DNA of 64,000 nucleotides from RH-AL1 sp965249685 (GTDB taxonomy: Bacteria > Pseudomonadota > Alphaproteobacteria > Rhizobiales > Beijerinckiaceae). Of this stretch, positions 1 through 7,853 are shown piece by piece. Below the pieces are notes generated by a model. The model was not told the DNA's origin and did no database searches. It was given only the letters and a program-made list of their open reading frames with translations. Both the position numbers and the translations under genes were made by a program. The stretch covers positions 2,232,001 through 2,296,000 of the forward strand of contig CBDFMN010000003.1 in assembly GCA_965249685.1 (NCBI GenBank). Reading direction: 5' to 3'. Each line of letters opens with the position of its first letter. Position 1 is the stretch's first letter.

Positions 1-92
1 AGAGGGGCGCGCGGATCGATGCCGGCGACGCGCTGATCAGCGAGGTCGCCGAGGTCCTGCGGAGAACGGGTGCGCGGCCTGGAGAGGGGTAG
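1..92 (+). CDS. C-terminal end of an unidentified protein (partial)
   Basis: Frame 3 is open from the window edge to a TAG at 90-92 and gives about 29 residues, rich in Ala, Arg, Asp and Glu (reading RIDAGDALISEVAEVLRR in its middle). The composition is that of a normal soluble helix in this genome, unlike the other two frames. The gene would start outside the window. The tail is too short to name a family, and it could be chance reading in GC-rich DNA. Confidence 0.3.
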   Translation, partial: RGARIDAGDALISEVAEVLRRTGARPGEG

Positions 93-135
93 GTTCAGCC
101 GTCTCCCGGTGACGCTACCGGCACCGCGCGTCGTC

Positions 136-390
136 TCAGGACGGATGCGCGGCGCTTTTCTGCTCTTCGCTGCCGGCGCGGATCGCGCCCAGCGTCTTGT
201 TGAGGTGGATGTGCCGATCGATGTGGTCGATCCACTCCAGCGGGACGAAATGATGCTGGCCGTCGGGCGATGAGGTCTTGGTCAGCTTGATCCGACCGTC
301 CTGCACGTGATCGACCTTGCCGATGGTCTCGCCATCGGCGGCGATCACATCCATATGTTCGACGATCTTGCTCGTGTCGACGATAGCCAT
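136..390 (-). CDS. DUF2171-type small protein
   Basis: An 84-residue soluble protein. The N-terminal half carries the pattern HMDVIAADGETIGKVDHV followed by an IKLTK strand and a FVPLEWIDHID segment, which I recognise as the PRC-barrel-like DUF2171 fold seen in many Hyphomicrobiales. The ATG at 388-390 is preceded on the minus strand by a GGGAGAG ribosome binding site. A longer frame upstream of this ATG has no such site and poor composition, so it was not used. The molecular role is unknown. It is divergent from the small gene at 553. Confidence 0.72.
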   Translation of the reverse strand: MAIVDTSKIVEHMDVIAADGETIGKVDHVQDGRIKLTKTSSPDGQHHFVPLEWIDHIDRHIHLNKTLGAIRAGSEEQKSAAHPS

Positions 391-552
391 CCGGTCTCTC
401 CCTGCGCTCGCCGCCTCGCAGGCGGCATGCAAGCCAACGAGAGCGGGGGCGGAAGGCTCCGTCCGAGGCGTAAAAAGGTGCAAGGGCCGCCGCCTCGCGT
501 GGCACGTTTCGCCGACCTCTGCATTCAGAAATCAGCGGACCGCGAGGGGAGA

Positions 553-771
553 ATGGCGATGAGCGAGGAAACGGGTGGAGCCGGCAAGGCGCAGGATTAC
601 CGGGAGGGGTTCCTGGAGGGCGCGCGTGCCATGCTGAAGGCCATCGGCGACGACATGGCGGAGGAGCAGAAGCGGGTCTTGGAAAAGTGGGTCGAAGGGC
701 CGCTGGCGACGTGGCGCGCGGCTGGTCCTGAGGCGACCAGGCCGGGTTTGCCCGCCATCGACGGCGCTTGA
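553..771 (+). CDS. small helical hypothetical protein
   Basis: A 72-residue protein starting at an ATG preceded by GAGGGGAGA. The middle is an amphipathic helix rich in Ala, Glu, Lys and Met (around residues 12-42), followed by a short Pro/Gly-rich tail. There are no cysteines, signal peptide or membrane segment. I do not recognise the family. The good ribosome binding site and charge-rich composition support a real gene. A frame starting at 307 runs into it but its upstream part lies antisense to the DUF2171 gene and is not credible. Confidence 0.55.
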   Translation: MAMSEETGGAGKAQDYREGFLEGARAMLKAIGDDMAEEQKRVLEKWVEGPLATWRAAGPEATRPGLPAIDGA

Positions 772-811
772 TCCCCGCGACAGCGGACGCCGACGATGCG
801 ACTATGGGTCC

Positions 812-840
812 TGAGCACGACGACGGCTTCTGGGCATAAT
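812..840 (+). promoter_or_regulatory. possible promoter of the glycoside cassette
   Basis: The 218 nt between the gene ending at 771 and the TTG at 990 must hold the signal for the eleven-gene cassette. A CATAAT box at 835-840 matches five of six -10 bases, with a weak TGAGCA 17 nt upstream at 812-817. A second candidate is TTGGGA at 891-896 with TAGTAC at 914-919, also 17 nt apart. Neither is decisive. Confidence 0.2.
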
Positions 841-989
841 GCGCCAAGTCGGCGAAATCGGCAGCGGAAAGCCTTTTGCGCTGGACGAAATTGGGAGGAA
901 CATAGAAGAAGTGTAGTACTTATCCGGCGCATGTGTCGCGCAGGCGTCTGTTTTCCCGACGTTTGCATCTTTTGTTAAGGGACGGACGG

Positions 990-2105
990 TTGGTCGAGAC
1001 AGTTCTAGTTACCGGCGGCGCCGGCTTCATCGGGCGCCACCTCTCTGCGGAACTACTTCGGCGAGACTACAGGGTACGCGTCCTCGACAGTTTGATCGCG
1101 CAGGTGCATGTCGGTCGAGCGAAGCCCACTAGCATGGGGCCGGACATCGACTTTATCGAAGGCGACATACGCGACAAGGCCGTCGTTGCCCAAGCGCTGA
1201 AGGGTGTTGACGCGGTGGTGCATCTCGCCGCGGAAGTCGGGGTCGGCCAGAGCATGTACGCCGTCGACCACTACGTCTCCGTCAACGACTACGGCACCGC
1301 TGTCCTCTTCCAGGCGCTGATCGACCAGCCCGTCCGGCGCGTGGTCACCGCCTCCTCGATGAGCATCTACGGCGAAGGGCTCTATCGCAGCAGTGCGGGC
1401 GCCACCGTGGAGGACGTGCTCCGCAAGCCGCGCAAGCCCGGCGAGCCTTGGGACCCCTTGGACGAATACGGCCGCCCGATGGTCCCGGTGCCGACGCCGG
1501 AATGGAAGCGCCCGGCGCTGGCCTCCGTCTATGCCCTCACGAAATACGCCCAGGAGCGCCTGACCCTGACCTTGGCTCCGGCCTACGGCATGGAGGGGGT
1601 GGCACTGCGGATGTGGAATGCCTACGGCCCCGGTCAGGCGCTATCCAACCCCTACACCGGCGTCCTCGCCATCTTCGCCTCGCGCCTCCTCAACGGCCAG
1701 GCGCCAATGATCTTCGAGGATGGCGAGCAGCGCCGCGATTTCGTCCATGTCGCGGACGTCGCGCAGGCCTTCGTGCGCGCGCTGGAGCACCCTGCCGCCG
1801 CCGGCCAGGTCTATAATGTCGGCAGCGGCGACGACCGGTCCGTGCGCGACGTCGCCAGGGCGCTCGCCGTCGCCATGGGAAAGAACGATATCGAACCCGA
1901 AGTGGCCGGCAAGGCACGCGCGGGCGACATCCGCCACTGCATCGCCGACATCGGCAAGATCGGGCGCGAGCTTGGATACGAGCCGCGCTGCGACTTTCAC
2001 GAGGGGCTCGTCGAACTTGCCGCGTGGGTGGCTGAGCAGCAGACCGCCGTCGACCGCGTCTACCAGGCGCGCGACGAACTCGCCGCGCGGGGCCTCGTAG
2101 CGTGA
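990..2105 (+). CDS. NAD-dependent epimerase/dehydratase (extended SDR)
   Basis: A 371-residue extended short-chain dehydrogenase acting on nucleotide sugars, probably a 4-epimerase or dehydratase. The Rossmann motif TGGAGFIG is at residues 8-15, a catalytic serine region ASSMSIYGE follows near residue 120, and the YxxxK pair is in SVYALTKYAQE. NAD is the expected cofactor; the sugar substrate cannot be read from sequence. The start chosen is a TTG at 990, because AAGGGA (977-982) sits 7 nt upstream and the protein then begins right at the first beta strand. An ATG at 933 would add 19 Arg-rich residues without a ribosome binding site. It is the first gene of an eleven-gene cassette, and the next start follows its stop by 11 nt. 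Confidence 0.9.
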   Translation: MVETVLVTGGAGFIGRHLSAELLRRDYRVRVLDSLIAQVHVGRAKPTSMGPDIDFIEGDIRDKAVVAQALKGVDAVVHLAAEVGVGQSMYAVDHYVSVNDYGTAVLFQALIDQPVRRVVTASSMSIYGEGLYRSSAGATVEDVLRKPRKPGEPWDPLDEYGRPMVPVPTPEWKRPALASVYALTKYAQERLTLTLAPAYGMEGVALRMWNAYGPGQALSNPYTGVLAIFASRLLNGQAPMIFEDGEQRRDFVHVADVAQAFVRALEHPAAAGQVYNVGSGDDRSVRDVARALAVAMGKNDIEPEVAGKARAGDIRHCIADIGKIGRELGYEPRCDFHEGLVELAAWVAEQQTAVDRVYQARDELAARGLVA

Positions 2106-2116
2106 CAGGACCTGTG

Positions 2117-3205
2117 ATGTCGGCCCTTCCCGACGGCCGTCCCGTCCTTGTCACAGGCGGTGCGGGCTTCATCGGCTCAGTCCTCAGCGACCGGCTTGCC
2201 GAAGCGGGACACGAGGTCATCGTTTACGACGCCCTCGCGCGCGCCGGTGTCGAGGCGAACCTCGCGTGGCTTCAAGGGCGGCACGGCTCGCGGATCGTTC
2301 CTGTTATCGCCGACGTGCGCGACGCCGCGACGCTTGGACGGGCAGTCGCCGAGGCCGGCGCGGTGTTCCACCTCGCCGCGCAGGTTGCCGTCACCACCAG
2401 CCTCGCCGCGCCACGCGAGGACTACGAGATCAATCTCGGTGGTACGATGAACGTGTTGGAGGCCTTGCGCCGCCGCCGCGACGGCGTCCGCGTGCCGCTG
2501 CTCTTCGCCTCCACCAACAAGGTCTACGGCAACCTGCCGGATGTCGCGCTCGACCTTGTCGGCGATGCCTACGTGCCGCGGGACGCCCACCTGCGCGCGA
2601 GCGGTATCGGCGAGGATCGGCCGATCGACTTCCACACCCCTTACGGCTGCTCCAAGGGCGGTGCCGACCAATACGTGCTCGACTATGCCCGCAGCTTCGG
2701 CATTCCCACCGCGGTGATGCGCATGAGCTGCATCTATGGCCCGCGCCAGATGGGCACGGAAGACCAGGGCTGGGTGGCGCATTTCCTCATCACCGCCCTC
2801 GAAGGCAAGCCGATCAGCATCTACGGCGACGGATGCCAGGTGCGCGACATCCTGCACGTGTCGGACGTGGTGGCGGCCTATCTCGCCGCTTGGGAACGGA
2901 TCGACGCCATCGCCGGCCAGGCCTTCAATCTCGGCGGCGGCCCGTCCAACGCCGTGAGCCTGCGGCAGTTGCTCGGCCATGTCGAGACGTTGGTCGGAGG
3001 CGCGATCGACCTCCGCTTCTCCGACTGGCGCGCCGGCGACCAGCGCTATTACGTGTCGGACACGCGCAAGGCGACCGAGGCGCTTGGCCTCGCCATGCCG
3101 ACACCGTGGCGCGCGGGTGTCGCCGACCTCGCCGCCTGGCTCGCCGCGCTGCGGGGCTCCTCGCTCGCGCGCGCCGCGCTCCAGCCCGCCGAGGTGGCCT
3201 CGTGA
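2117..3205 (+). CDS. CDP-paratose/CDP-tyvelose 2-epimerase-like SDR
   Basis: A 362-residue extended SDR. TGGAGFIG lies at residues 13-20. The core has STNKVYGN, the catalytic pair in PYGCSKGGADQYVLDYAR, and the stretch IYGPRQMGTEDQGWVAHF, which resembles CDP-paratose 2-epimerase (RfbE/TyvE family). The family interconverts CDP-sugar 2-epimers with tightly bound NAD; here the exact sugar is an inference. The ATG at 2117 has AGGA 6 nt upstream. An alternative GTG at 2102 overlaps the preceding TGA as GTGA and would add five residues. It is the second epimerase in the cassette, and its stop overlaps the GTG of the radical SAM gene. Confidence 0.88.
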   Translation: MSALPDGRPVLVTGGAGFIGSVLSDRLAEAGHEVIVYDALARAGVEANLAWLQGRHGSRIVPVIADVRDAATLGRAVAEAGAVFHLAAQVAVTTSLAAPREDYEINLGGTMNVLEALRRRRDGVRVPLLFASTNKVYGNLPDVALDLVGDAYVPRDAHLRASGIGEDRPIDFHTPYGCSKGGADQYVLDYARSFGIPTAVMRMSCIYGPRQMGTEDQGWVAHFLITALEGKPISIYGDGCQVRDILHVSDVVAAYLAAWERIDAIAGQAFNLGGGPSNAVSLRQLLGHVETLVGGAIDLRFSDWRAGDQRYYVSDTRKATEALGLAMPTPWRAGVADLAAWLAALRGSSLARAALQPAEVAS

Positions 3206-4494
3206 GGGTCGCGCTCGTCAACCCGGCCTGGACCTTCGGCAACAGCATCTATTTCGGCTGTCGCACGCCGCACCTGCCCCTCGAACTCGGCTACAGCGCC
3301 GCCTTGCTGGAGGCCGGCGACCACGAGGTGCTCCTCCTCGACGCCCACCTCAACGGCCAGTCGAACGAGGCGAGCGCGGAAGCCGTGGCCGCCTTCGGCG
3401 CCGACATGACGGTGGTCGCGACCGCTCCGACCTATCTTTTCTGGCGCTGCGCCCCTCCCGAGCTGCGTGTGCCTCACGCGTTCCTCGCCGCGCTCGGCCG
3501 CCGCGGCGGCCGCACGGTCGCCGTCGGCCCGCACGGCTCCGCGACGCCACGGCCTACATTGGCCAAGCTCGGTGTCGATGTCGTGGTGCGCGGCGAATGC
3601 GAGGAGGTCGTCCTGCGCCTGGCCGAGGCGGCACGCCTGCGCGACGTTCCGGCGATCGCCTTCCGCGAGGACGAGGCCGTGACCGTCACGGGCGGCCCCC
3701 ACGCTGGCCGCTTCACCGATCTCGCGCCGCTGCGCTGGTCTCCCGACTGGCTGGCCCGCCACGTGCATCACCACCACCGTTTCGACCGCGAGCCGGATGG
3801 GCCGGGTGCTGAAGTCGAAGCCTCGCGGGGCTGTCCCTACAGCTGTTCCTTCTGCGCGAAGATCGATTTTCGCGACGCCTACCGCCGGCGCGACACCGCA
3901 CTCGTCGTCGACGAGATCGACGGGCTCATCGCGGCGGGGGTCACCTACGTCTATTTCATCGACGAGATTTTCCTGCCGCAGAAACCGCTTCTCGAGGCGC
4001 TGGCGGCACGCGACGTCCGCTTCGGCATTCAAACCCGCATCGACCTCTGGAAGCCCGAGATGCTGGACCTGCTCGGCGCCGCCGGCTGCGTGTCGATCGA
4101 GGCCGGCGTCGAAAGCCTCACGGAGGCCGGGCGCGCAGCGCTCGACAAGAGCTGCCGCGCCTCTACGGACGAACTGGCGGAACGGCTGATCCACGCGCGC
4201 CGCACCGTGCCCTTCGTGCAGGCCAACCTCATTAAGGTGGAGGGCGACGACCCCGCGCTCGTCGCGGAGTGGCGCGATCGCCTGCGCCGACACGACGTCT
4301 GGGCCAACGACCCTGTGCCGCTGTATCCCTATCCGAGTTCGCCGGACTATCGGCGCCTCTGGGGCAAGCCGGACGACCACGCCTGGGAGCGCGCGCACGA
4401 GCATTATCTCGGCCAATTCGACCATTTCAGCGATATCCAGGAAGACCGTCCCCTGCCGCTCCCGACCTTGGAGGCCGCGTGCGGATGCCGCTGA
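3202..4494 (+). CDS. cobalamin-binding radical SAM enzyme
   Basis: A 430-residue class-B-type radical SAM protein. The N-terminal domain (about residues 1-150) is a B12-binding Rossmann fold that keeps a DxHxxG motif, DAHLNG at residues 47-52, whose histidine normally coordinates cobalt. The radical SAM barrel follows, with the 4Fe-4S motif CPYSCSFC (Cys211, Cys215, Cys218). The C-terminal part resembles other sugar or lipid modifying members. Known relatives perform C- or P-methylation or ring rearrangements of unactivated carbons; the substrate here is probably a sugar or cyclitol intermediate of the cassette (inference). The GTG start overlaps the previous TGA as GTGA, which indicates translational coupling. 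A much longer open frame runs upstream but is a shadow of the epimerase gene. Confidence 0.88.
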   Translation: MRVALVNPAWTFGNSIYFGCRTPHLPLELGYSAALLEAGDHEVLLLDAHLNGQSNEASAEAVAAFGADMTVVATAPTYLFWRCAPPELRVPHAFLAALGRRGGRTVAVGPHGSATPRPTLAKLGVDVVVRGECEEVVLRLAEAARLRDVPAIAFREDEAVTVTGGPHAGRFTDLAPLRWSPDWLARHVHHHHRFDREPDGPGAEVEASRGCPYSCSFCAKIDFRDAYRRRDTALVVDEIDGLIAAGVTYVYFIDEIFLPQKPLLEALAARDVRFGIQTRIDLWKPEMLDLLGAAGCVSIEAGVESLTEAGRAALDKSCRASTDELAERLIHARRTVPFVQANLIKVEGDDPALVAEWRDRLRRHDVWANDPVPLYPYPSSPDYRRLWGKPDDHAWERAHEHYLGQFDHFSDIQEDRPLPLPTLEAACGCR

Positions 4495-4528
4495 CGCTGC
4501 GCGCCTCGTGCCGCACAGGCGAGGCGCG

Positions 4529-5653
4529 ATGCACGTCCTGATGACCGGCGACACCGTCGGCGGCGTGTGGCAGTACGTGCTCGACCTCGCGCACGGCCTC
4601 GGCACGCGTGGGCACCGGGTGACATTCGCCGCGATGGGGCCTTCGCCCTCCGCTCATCAGTTGCAGGCGGCGCACGCGGTCCCCCGCTGCCAGGTCGTGC
4701 CGCTGAATTTACCGCTCGATTGGATGGCGCCCTCGCCGGCGGCAGTGCTGGCGGCGGGCGCGGCGCTGGCGCGGTTCGCCGACGAGATCGAGGCCGACAT
4801 CGTCCACCTGCATAGCCCGGCGCTCGCAGCAGGCGACGCCTTCACCCCGCCCGTCGTCGCGGTCTGCCATTCCTGTATCGCAACCTGGTGGAACGCCGTC
4901 GGCGTGGGACCGCTACCGGCCGATCTCGCCTGGCGCGTCGGCCTCGCCGAGGAGGGCTTCCGCCGCGCCGATGCCCTTCTCGCGCCGACCGAGGCCTTCG
5001 CGATCGAGACCGCGCGGATCCACGGCCTGCCACGTCGGCCCACAATGGTCCGCAACGGGCGCCGGCAGCGCTCGTACGCGTCCGGCGCCGGGGAGTCTTG
5101 GATACCGTTCGGCTTCACCGCCGGGCGGCTTTGGGACCGCGCCAAAAATATGGAGGGAGTGGACCGCGTCGCCGCCCGCCTCTGCTTCCCGGTGGTGGCG
5201 GCTGGTGCGGTCCAGGGGCCGCACCGCGACCTGGTGCGCCTGAAGCACGTTGAGCGGGTCGGCCAGCTCAGCGACATGGCGGTGGCCGATTACCTTGCGC
5301 GCCGACCGCTCTTCCTGTCGCTCGCCCGCTATGAACCGTTCGGCTTGGCGGTGCTTGAGGCGGCGCAGGCCGGCTGCGCCCTGGTGCTATCGGACATCGC
5401 GACATTCCGCGAATTGTGGGAAGGCGCGGCGACCTTCGTCTCGCCCGACGATCCGGCGGCGGCGGCCGCCGCCATGGAAAGGCTGGCGGGCGACCCGGTC
5501 GCGCGCACCACACTCGGCGAGGCCGCGCGCGACCGCGCGGCGCGCTACAGCGCGGACGCGATGACGGAAGGCGTACTGGCCGCGTTCCAGGGCGTGCTGG
5601 CCGCGCGACAGATGCCGGTGCGGGCGCATGCCCGGATGGGCGGCGGCGCATGA
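4529..5653 (+). CDS. family 4 glycosyltransferase (GT-B fold)
   Basis: A 374-residue GT-B glycosyltransferase. The N-terminal acceptor domain begins MHVLMTGDTVGGVWQYVLDL, with the glycine-rich loop typical of GT4 enzymes. The donor domain contains the E-x7-E signature in RYEPFGLAVLEAAQAGCALV. Such retaining enzymes use nucleotide-diphosphate sugars. The ATG at 4529 is favoured over a GTG at 4508 because it starts directly at the first strand and has GGCGAGG a few nt upstream. No membrane segment is visible, so it should be cytosolic or peripheral. Its stop overlaps the start of the first CgeB-like gene (ATGA). Confidence 0.85.
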   Translation: MHVLMTGDTVGGVWQYVLDLAHGLGTRGHRVTFAAMGPSPSAHQLQAAHAVPRCQVVPLNLPLDWMAPSPAAVLAAGAALARFADEIEADIVHLHSPALAAGDAFTPPVVAVCHSCIATWWNAVGVGPLPADLAWRVGLAEEGFRRADALLAPTEAFAIETARIHGLPRRPTMVRNGRRQRSYASGAGESWIPFGFTAGRLWDRAKNMEGVDRVAARLCFPVVAAGAVQGPHRDLVRLKHVERVGQLSDMAVADYLARRPLFLSLARYEPFGLAVLEAAQAGCALVLSDIATFRELWEGAATFVSPDDPAAAAAAMERLAGDPVARTTLGEAARDRAARYSADAMTEGVLAAFQGVLAARQMPVRAHARMGGGA

Positions 5654-6762
5654 AGATCGCCTACTTCACCCACTCGCTCGCCTCCTGCTGGAACCATGGT
5701 AACGCGCACTTTCTACGCGGCGTCCTGCGCGAACTGATCGCCGCCGGGCACGACGTCGAAGCCTTCGAGCCGGATGCGTCGTGGAGCCTCGCCAACCTCC
5801 TGCGCGACCATGGCGAGCGTGGGCTCGACGCCTTCCGCGAGGCCTATCCCGAACTCAGCTGCAGGACCTACCGCGATGCCGACGCCGTCGTCGAGCAGGT
5901 CGCGGGGGCCGACCTCGTCCTCGTTCACGAATGGAACGAGCCCACGCTCGTCGCCGCCTTGGGGACCGCGCGGAAACAGGGCGCGCGGGCCACGCTGCTG
6001 TTCCATGACACGCATCATCGCGCGGTGAGCGAGCCGGACGCGATGCGGCGCTACGATCTCTCCGGCTATGACGGCGTGCTCGCCTTCGGCGAGGCTCTGG
6101 CGCACGTCTACAGGGGCTGGGGCTGGGGCGACCGCGTCTTCGTCTGGCACGAGGCGGCCGACCCCAAACATTTCCACCCGCCCGCCGTCGAAGGGATCCG
6201 CAGCGGCCTCGTCTGGATCGGCAATTGGGGGGACGGCGAGCGCACGGCGGAGCTGGAGACGTTCCTCTTGCGCCCGGCGCAGGCTGTCAAGCTGCCGCTC
6301 GACGTCTATGGCGTACGCTACCCGATCGAGGCCGGCGCGATGCTGGAGCGCTATGGCGCGCACCACCGGGGTTGGGCACCAAACGCCGCGGCGCCGGCGC
6401 TGTTCGCCCGCCATCTTGCCACCATCCACGTGCCCCGCCGCTTCTACGTCGAGCAGCTGCCGGGCATTCCGACCATCCGCGTCTTCGAGGCGCTCGCCTG
6501 TGGCATCCCGCTGGTGAGTGCGCCGTGGGACGACAGCGAAGGACTGTTCCGCGCCAACGAAGACTACCTCGTGGCGTCCGACGGCGCCGCAATGGAACGG
6601 CACCTGATCGCTCTGCGCGGCGACGCCGGCCTGCGGCAGGCGCTCGTGCGCAGCGGGCTCGCGGCCATCGCCGGCCGGCACACCTGCCGGCACCGGGCCG
6701 ACGAGCTTCTCAGCGTCGTCGCCACGCTGCGCGCGGCGGAGTTCGCGGAGGTGACGGCTTGA
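5650..6762 (+). CDS. CgeB-like glycosyltransferase, copy 1 of 3
   Basis: A 370-residue protein related to the CgeB/YkvP glycosyltransferase-like family (GT-B fold). It opens with MKIAYFTHSLASCWNHGNAH, whose S-x-x-S-x-W and Gly/Ala pattern recurs in the next two proteins. The C-terminal donor-side region has IPTIRVFEALACGIPLVSAPW, where the glutamate in RVFEALACG corresponds to the nucleotide-sugar contact in GT-B enzymes. The ATG overlaps the preceding TGA (ATGA). It presumably transfers one sugar of the cassette product; donor and acceptor are unknown. Of the three copies it is the most diverged. Confidence 0.82.
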   Translation: MKIAYFTHSLASCWNHGNAHFLRGVLRELIAAGHDVEAFEPDASWSLANLLRDHGERGLDAFREAYPELSCRTYRDADAVVEQVAGADLVLVHEWNEPTLVAALGTARKQGARATLLFHDTHHRAVSEPDAMRRYDLSGYDGVLAFGEALAHVYRGWGWGDRVFVWHEAADPKHFHPPAVEGIRSGLVWIGNWGDGERTAELETFLLRPAQAVKLPLDVYGVRYPIEAGAMLERYGAHHRGWAPNAAAPALFARHLATIHVPRRFYVEQLPGIPTIRVFEALACGIPLVSAPWDDSEGLFRANEDYLVASDGAAMERHLIALRGDAGLRQALVRSGLAAIAGRHTCRHRADELLSVVATLRAAEFAEVTA

Positions 6763-7853
6763 AGATCGCCTTTTACGGGTCCAGCCTACTCTCGTCCTAC
6801 TGGAACGGCGCCGCCACTTATTACCGCGGCCTCCTGTCCGACCTGGCGGGACGCGGCTATTCCATCACCTTCTACGAACCCGACGCCTTCGGCCGGCAAG
6901 AGCATCGCGACATGGAGCCGCCCCCTTGGGCGGAGGTAGTGGTCTATCCCGCGACCATCGAGGCGGTGCGCGAGGTCGTGGCCCGGGCAGCCCATGCCGA
7001 CGTGGTCGTCAAGGCGAGCGGCGTCGGCGTGTTCGACGACGCCTTGCTCGACGGCGTCGTCGCCGCCTCGCGACCCGAGGCGATCCGTATCTTCTGGGAT
7101 GTCGACGCACCGGCGACGCTCGCCGACATCGCCGGCGCGCCTGACCATGCGCTGCGGCGCGCCCTGCCGAAGCTCGACCTTGTGCTGACCTACGGTGGCG
7201 GTCCGCCGGTCGTCTCGGCCTACAAGGGGCTCGGCGCGGCGCGCTGCCTTCCCATCTACAACGCGCTCGACCCCGCGACCCACCATTCCGTCCCGGCCGA
7301 TCCGCGCTTTGCCGCCGACCTCGCCTTCCTCGGCAACCGGCTGCCCGATCGCGAGGCGCGCGTGGAGACCTTCTTCCTGGAGCCCGCCGCGCGGCTGGCG
7401 CAGCGACGGTTCCTCATCGGCGGCAACGGTTGGGACACGAAGGCCATGCCGGCCAACGTCCGCGCCATCGGCCACGTCTACACGCGCGAGCACAACGCCT
7501 TCAACACGACGCCGCTCGCGGTGCTGAACGTCGCGCGCGACAGCATGGCGGCGGTCGGCTTCTCGCCCGCCACCCGCGTCTTCGAGGCCTGCGGCGCGGG
7601 GGCCTGCCTCATCACCGACGCCTGGACCGGCCTCGACCTGTTCCTGGAGGAGGGCACGGAGGTGCTCGTCGCCCGCGACGGGCAAGACGTCGCCGACCAC
7701 GTCGCGGCTCTCACGCCCGAGCGCGCGCGGGCGATCGGCGCGGCGGCGCGCGCGCGGATCGTGGCGCAGCACACCTACAGCCGTCGTGGGGCGGCGGTCG
7801 ACGCCATCCTCCAGGATACGGGACGCGCGAAGCGGGAGCGCAGCGTCGCATGA
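6759..7853 (+). CDS. CgeB-like glycosyltransferase, copy 2 of 3
   Basis: A 364-residue GT-B-like protein homologous to the genes before and after it. It begins (L)KIAFYGSSLLSSYWNGAAT and ends with the donor-site region ATRVFEACGAGACLITDAW. The start is a TTG whose last two bases belong to the stop of the previous gene (TTGA), with a near-perfect GGAGGTGA ribosome binding site at about 6748-6755. No other credible start exists near the first strand. The strong site on a weak start codon suggests translation tuned through coupling. The substrate is unknown; its closest relative here is copy 3. Confidence 0.82.
   Translation: MKIAFYGSSLLSSYWNGAATYYRGLLSDLAGRGYSITFYEPDAFGRQEHRDMEPPPWAEVVVYPATIEAVREVVARAAHADVVVKASGVGVFDDALLDGVVAASRPEAIRIFWDVDAPATLADIAGAPDHALRRALPKLDLVLTYGGGPPVVSAYKGLGAARCLPIYNALDPATHHSVPADPRFAADLAFLGNRLPDREARVETFFLEPAARLAQRRFLIGGNGWDTKAMPANVRAIGHVYTREHNAFNTTPLAVLNVARDSMAAVGFSPATRVFEACGAGACLITDAWTGLDLFLEEGTEVLVARDGQDVADHVAALTPERARAIGAAARARIVAQHTYSRRGAAVDAILQDTGRAKRERSVA

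Noticed and set aside
2266..3201. An N-terminal extension of the radical SAM gene reaching back to 2266
   Set aside because: It overlaps the epimerase gene in another frame and is extremely Arg-rich. The B12 domain begins exactly at the GTG at 3202.
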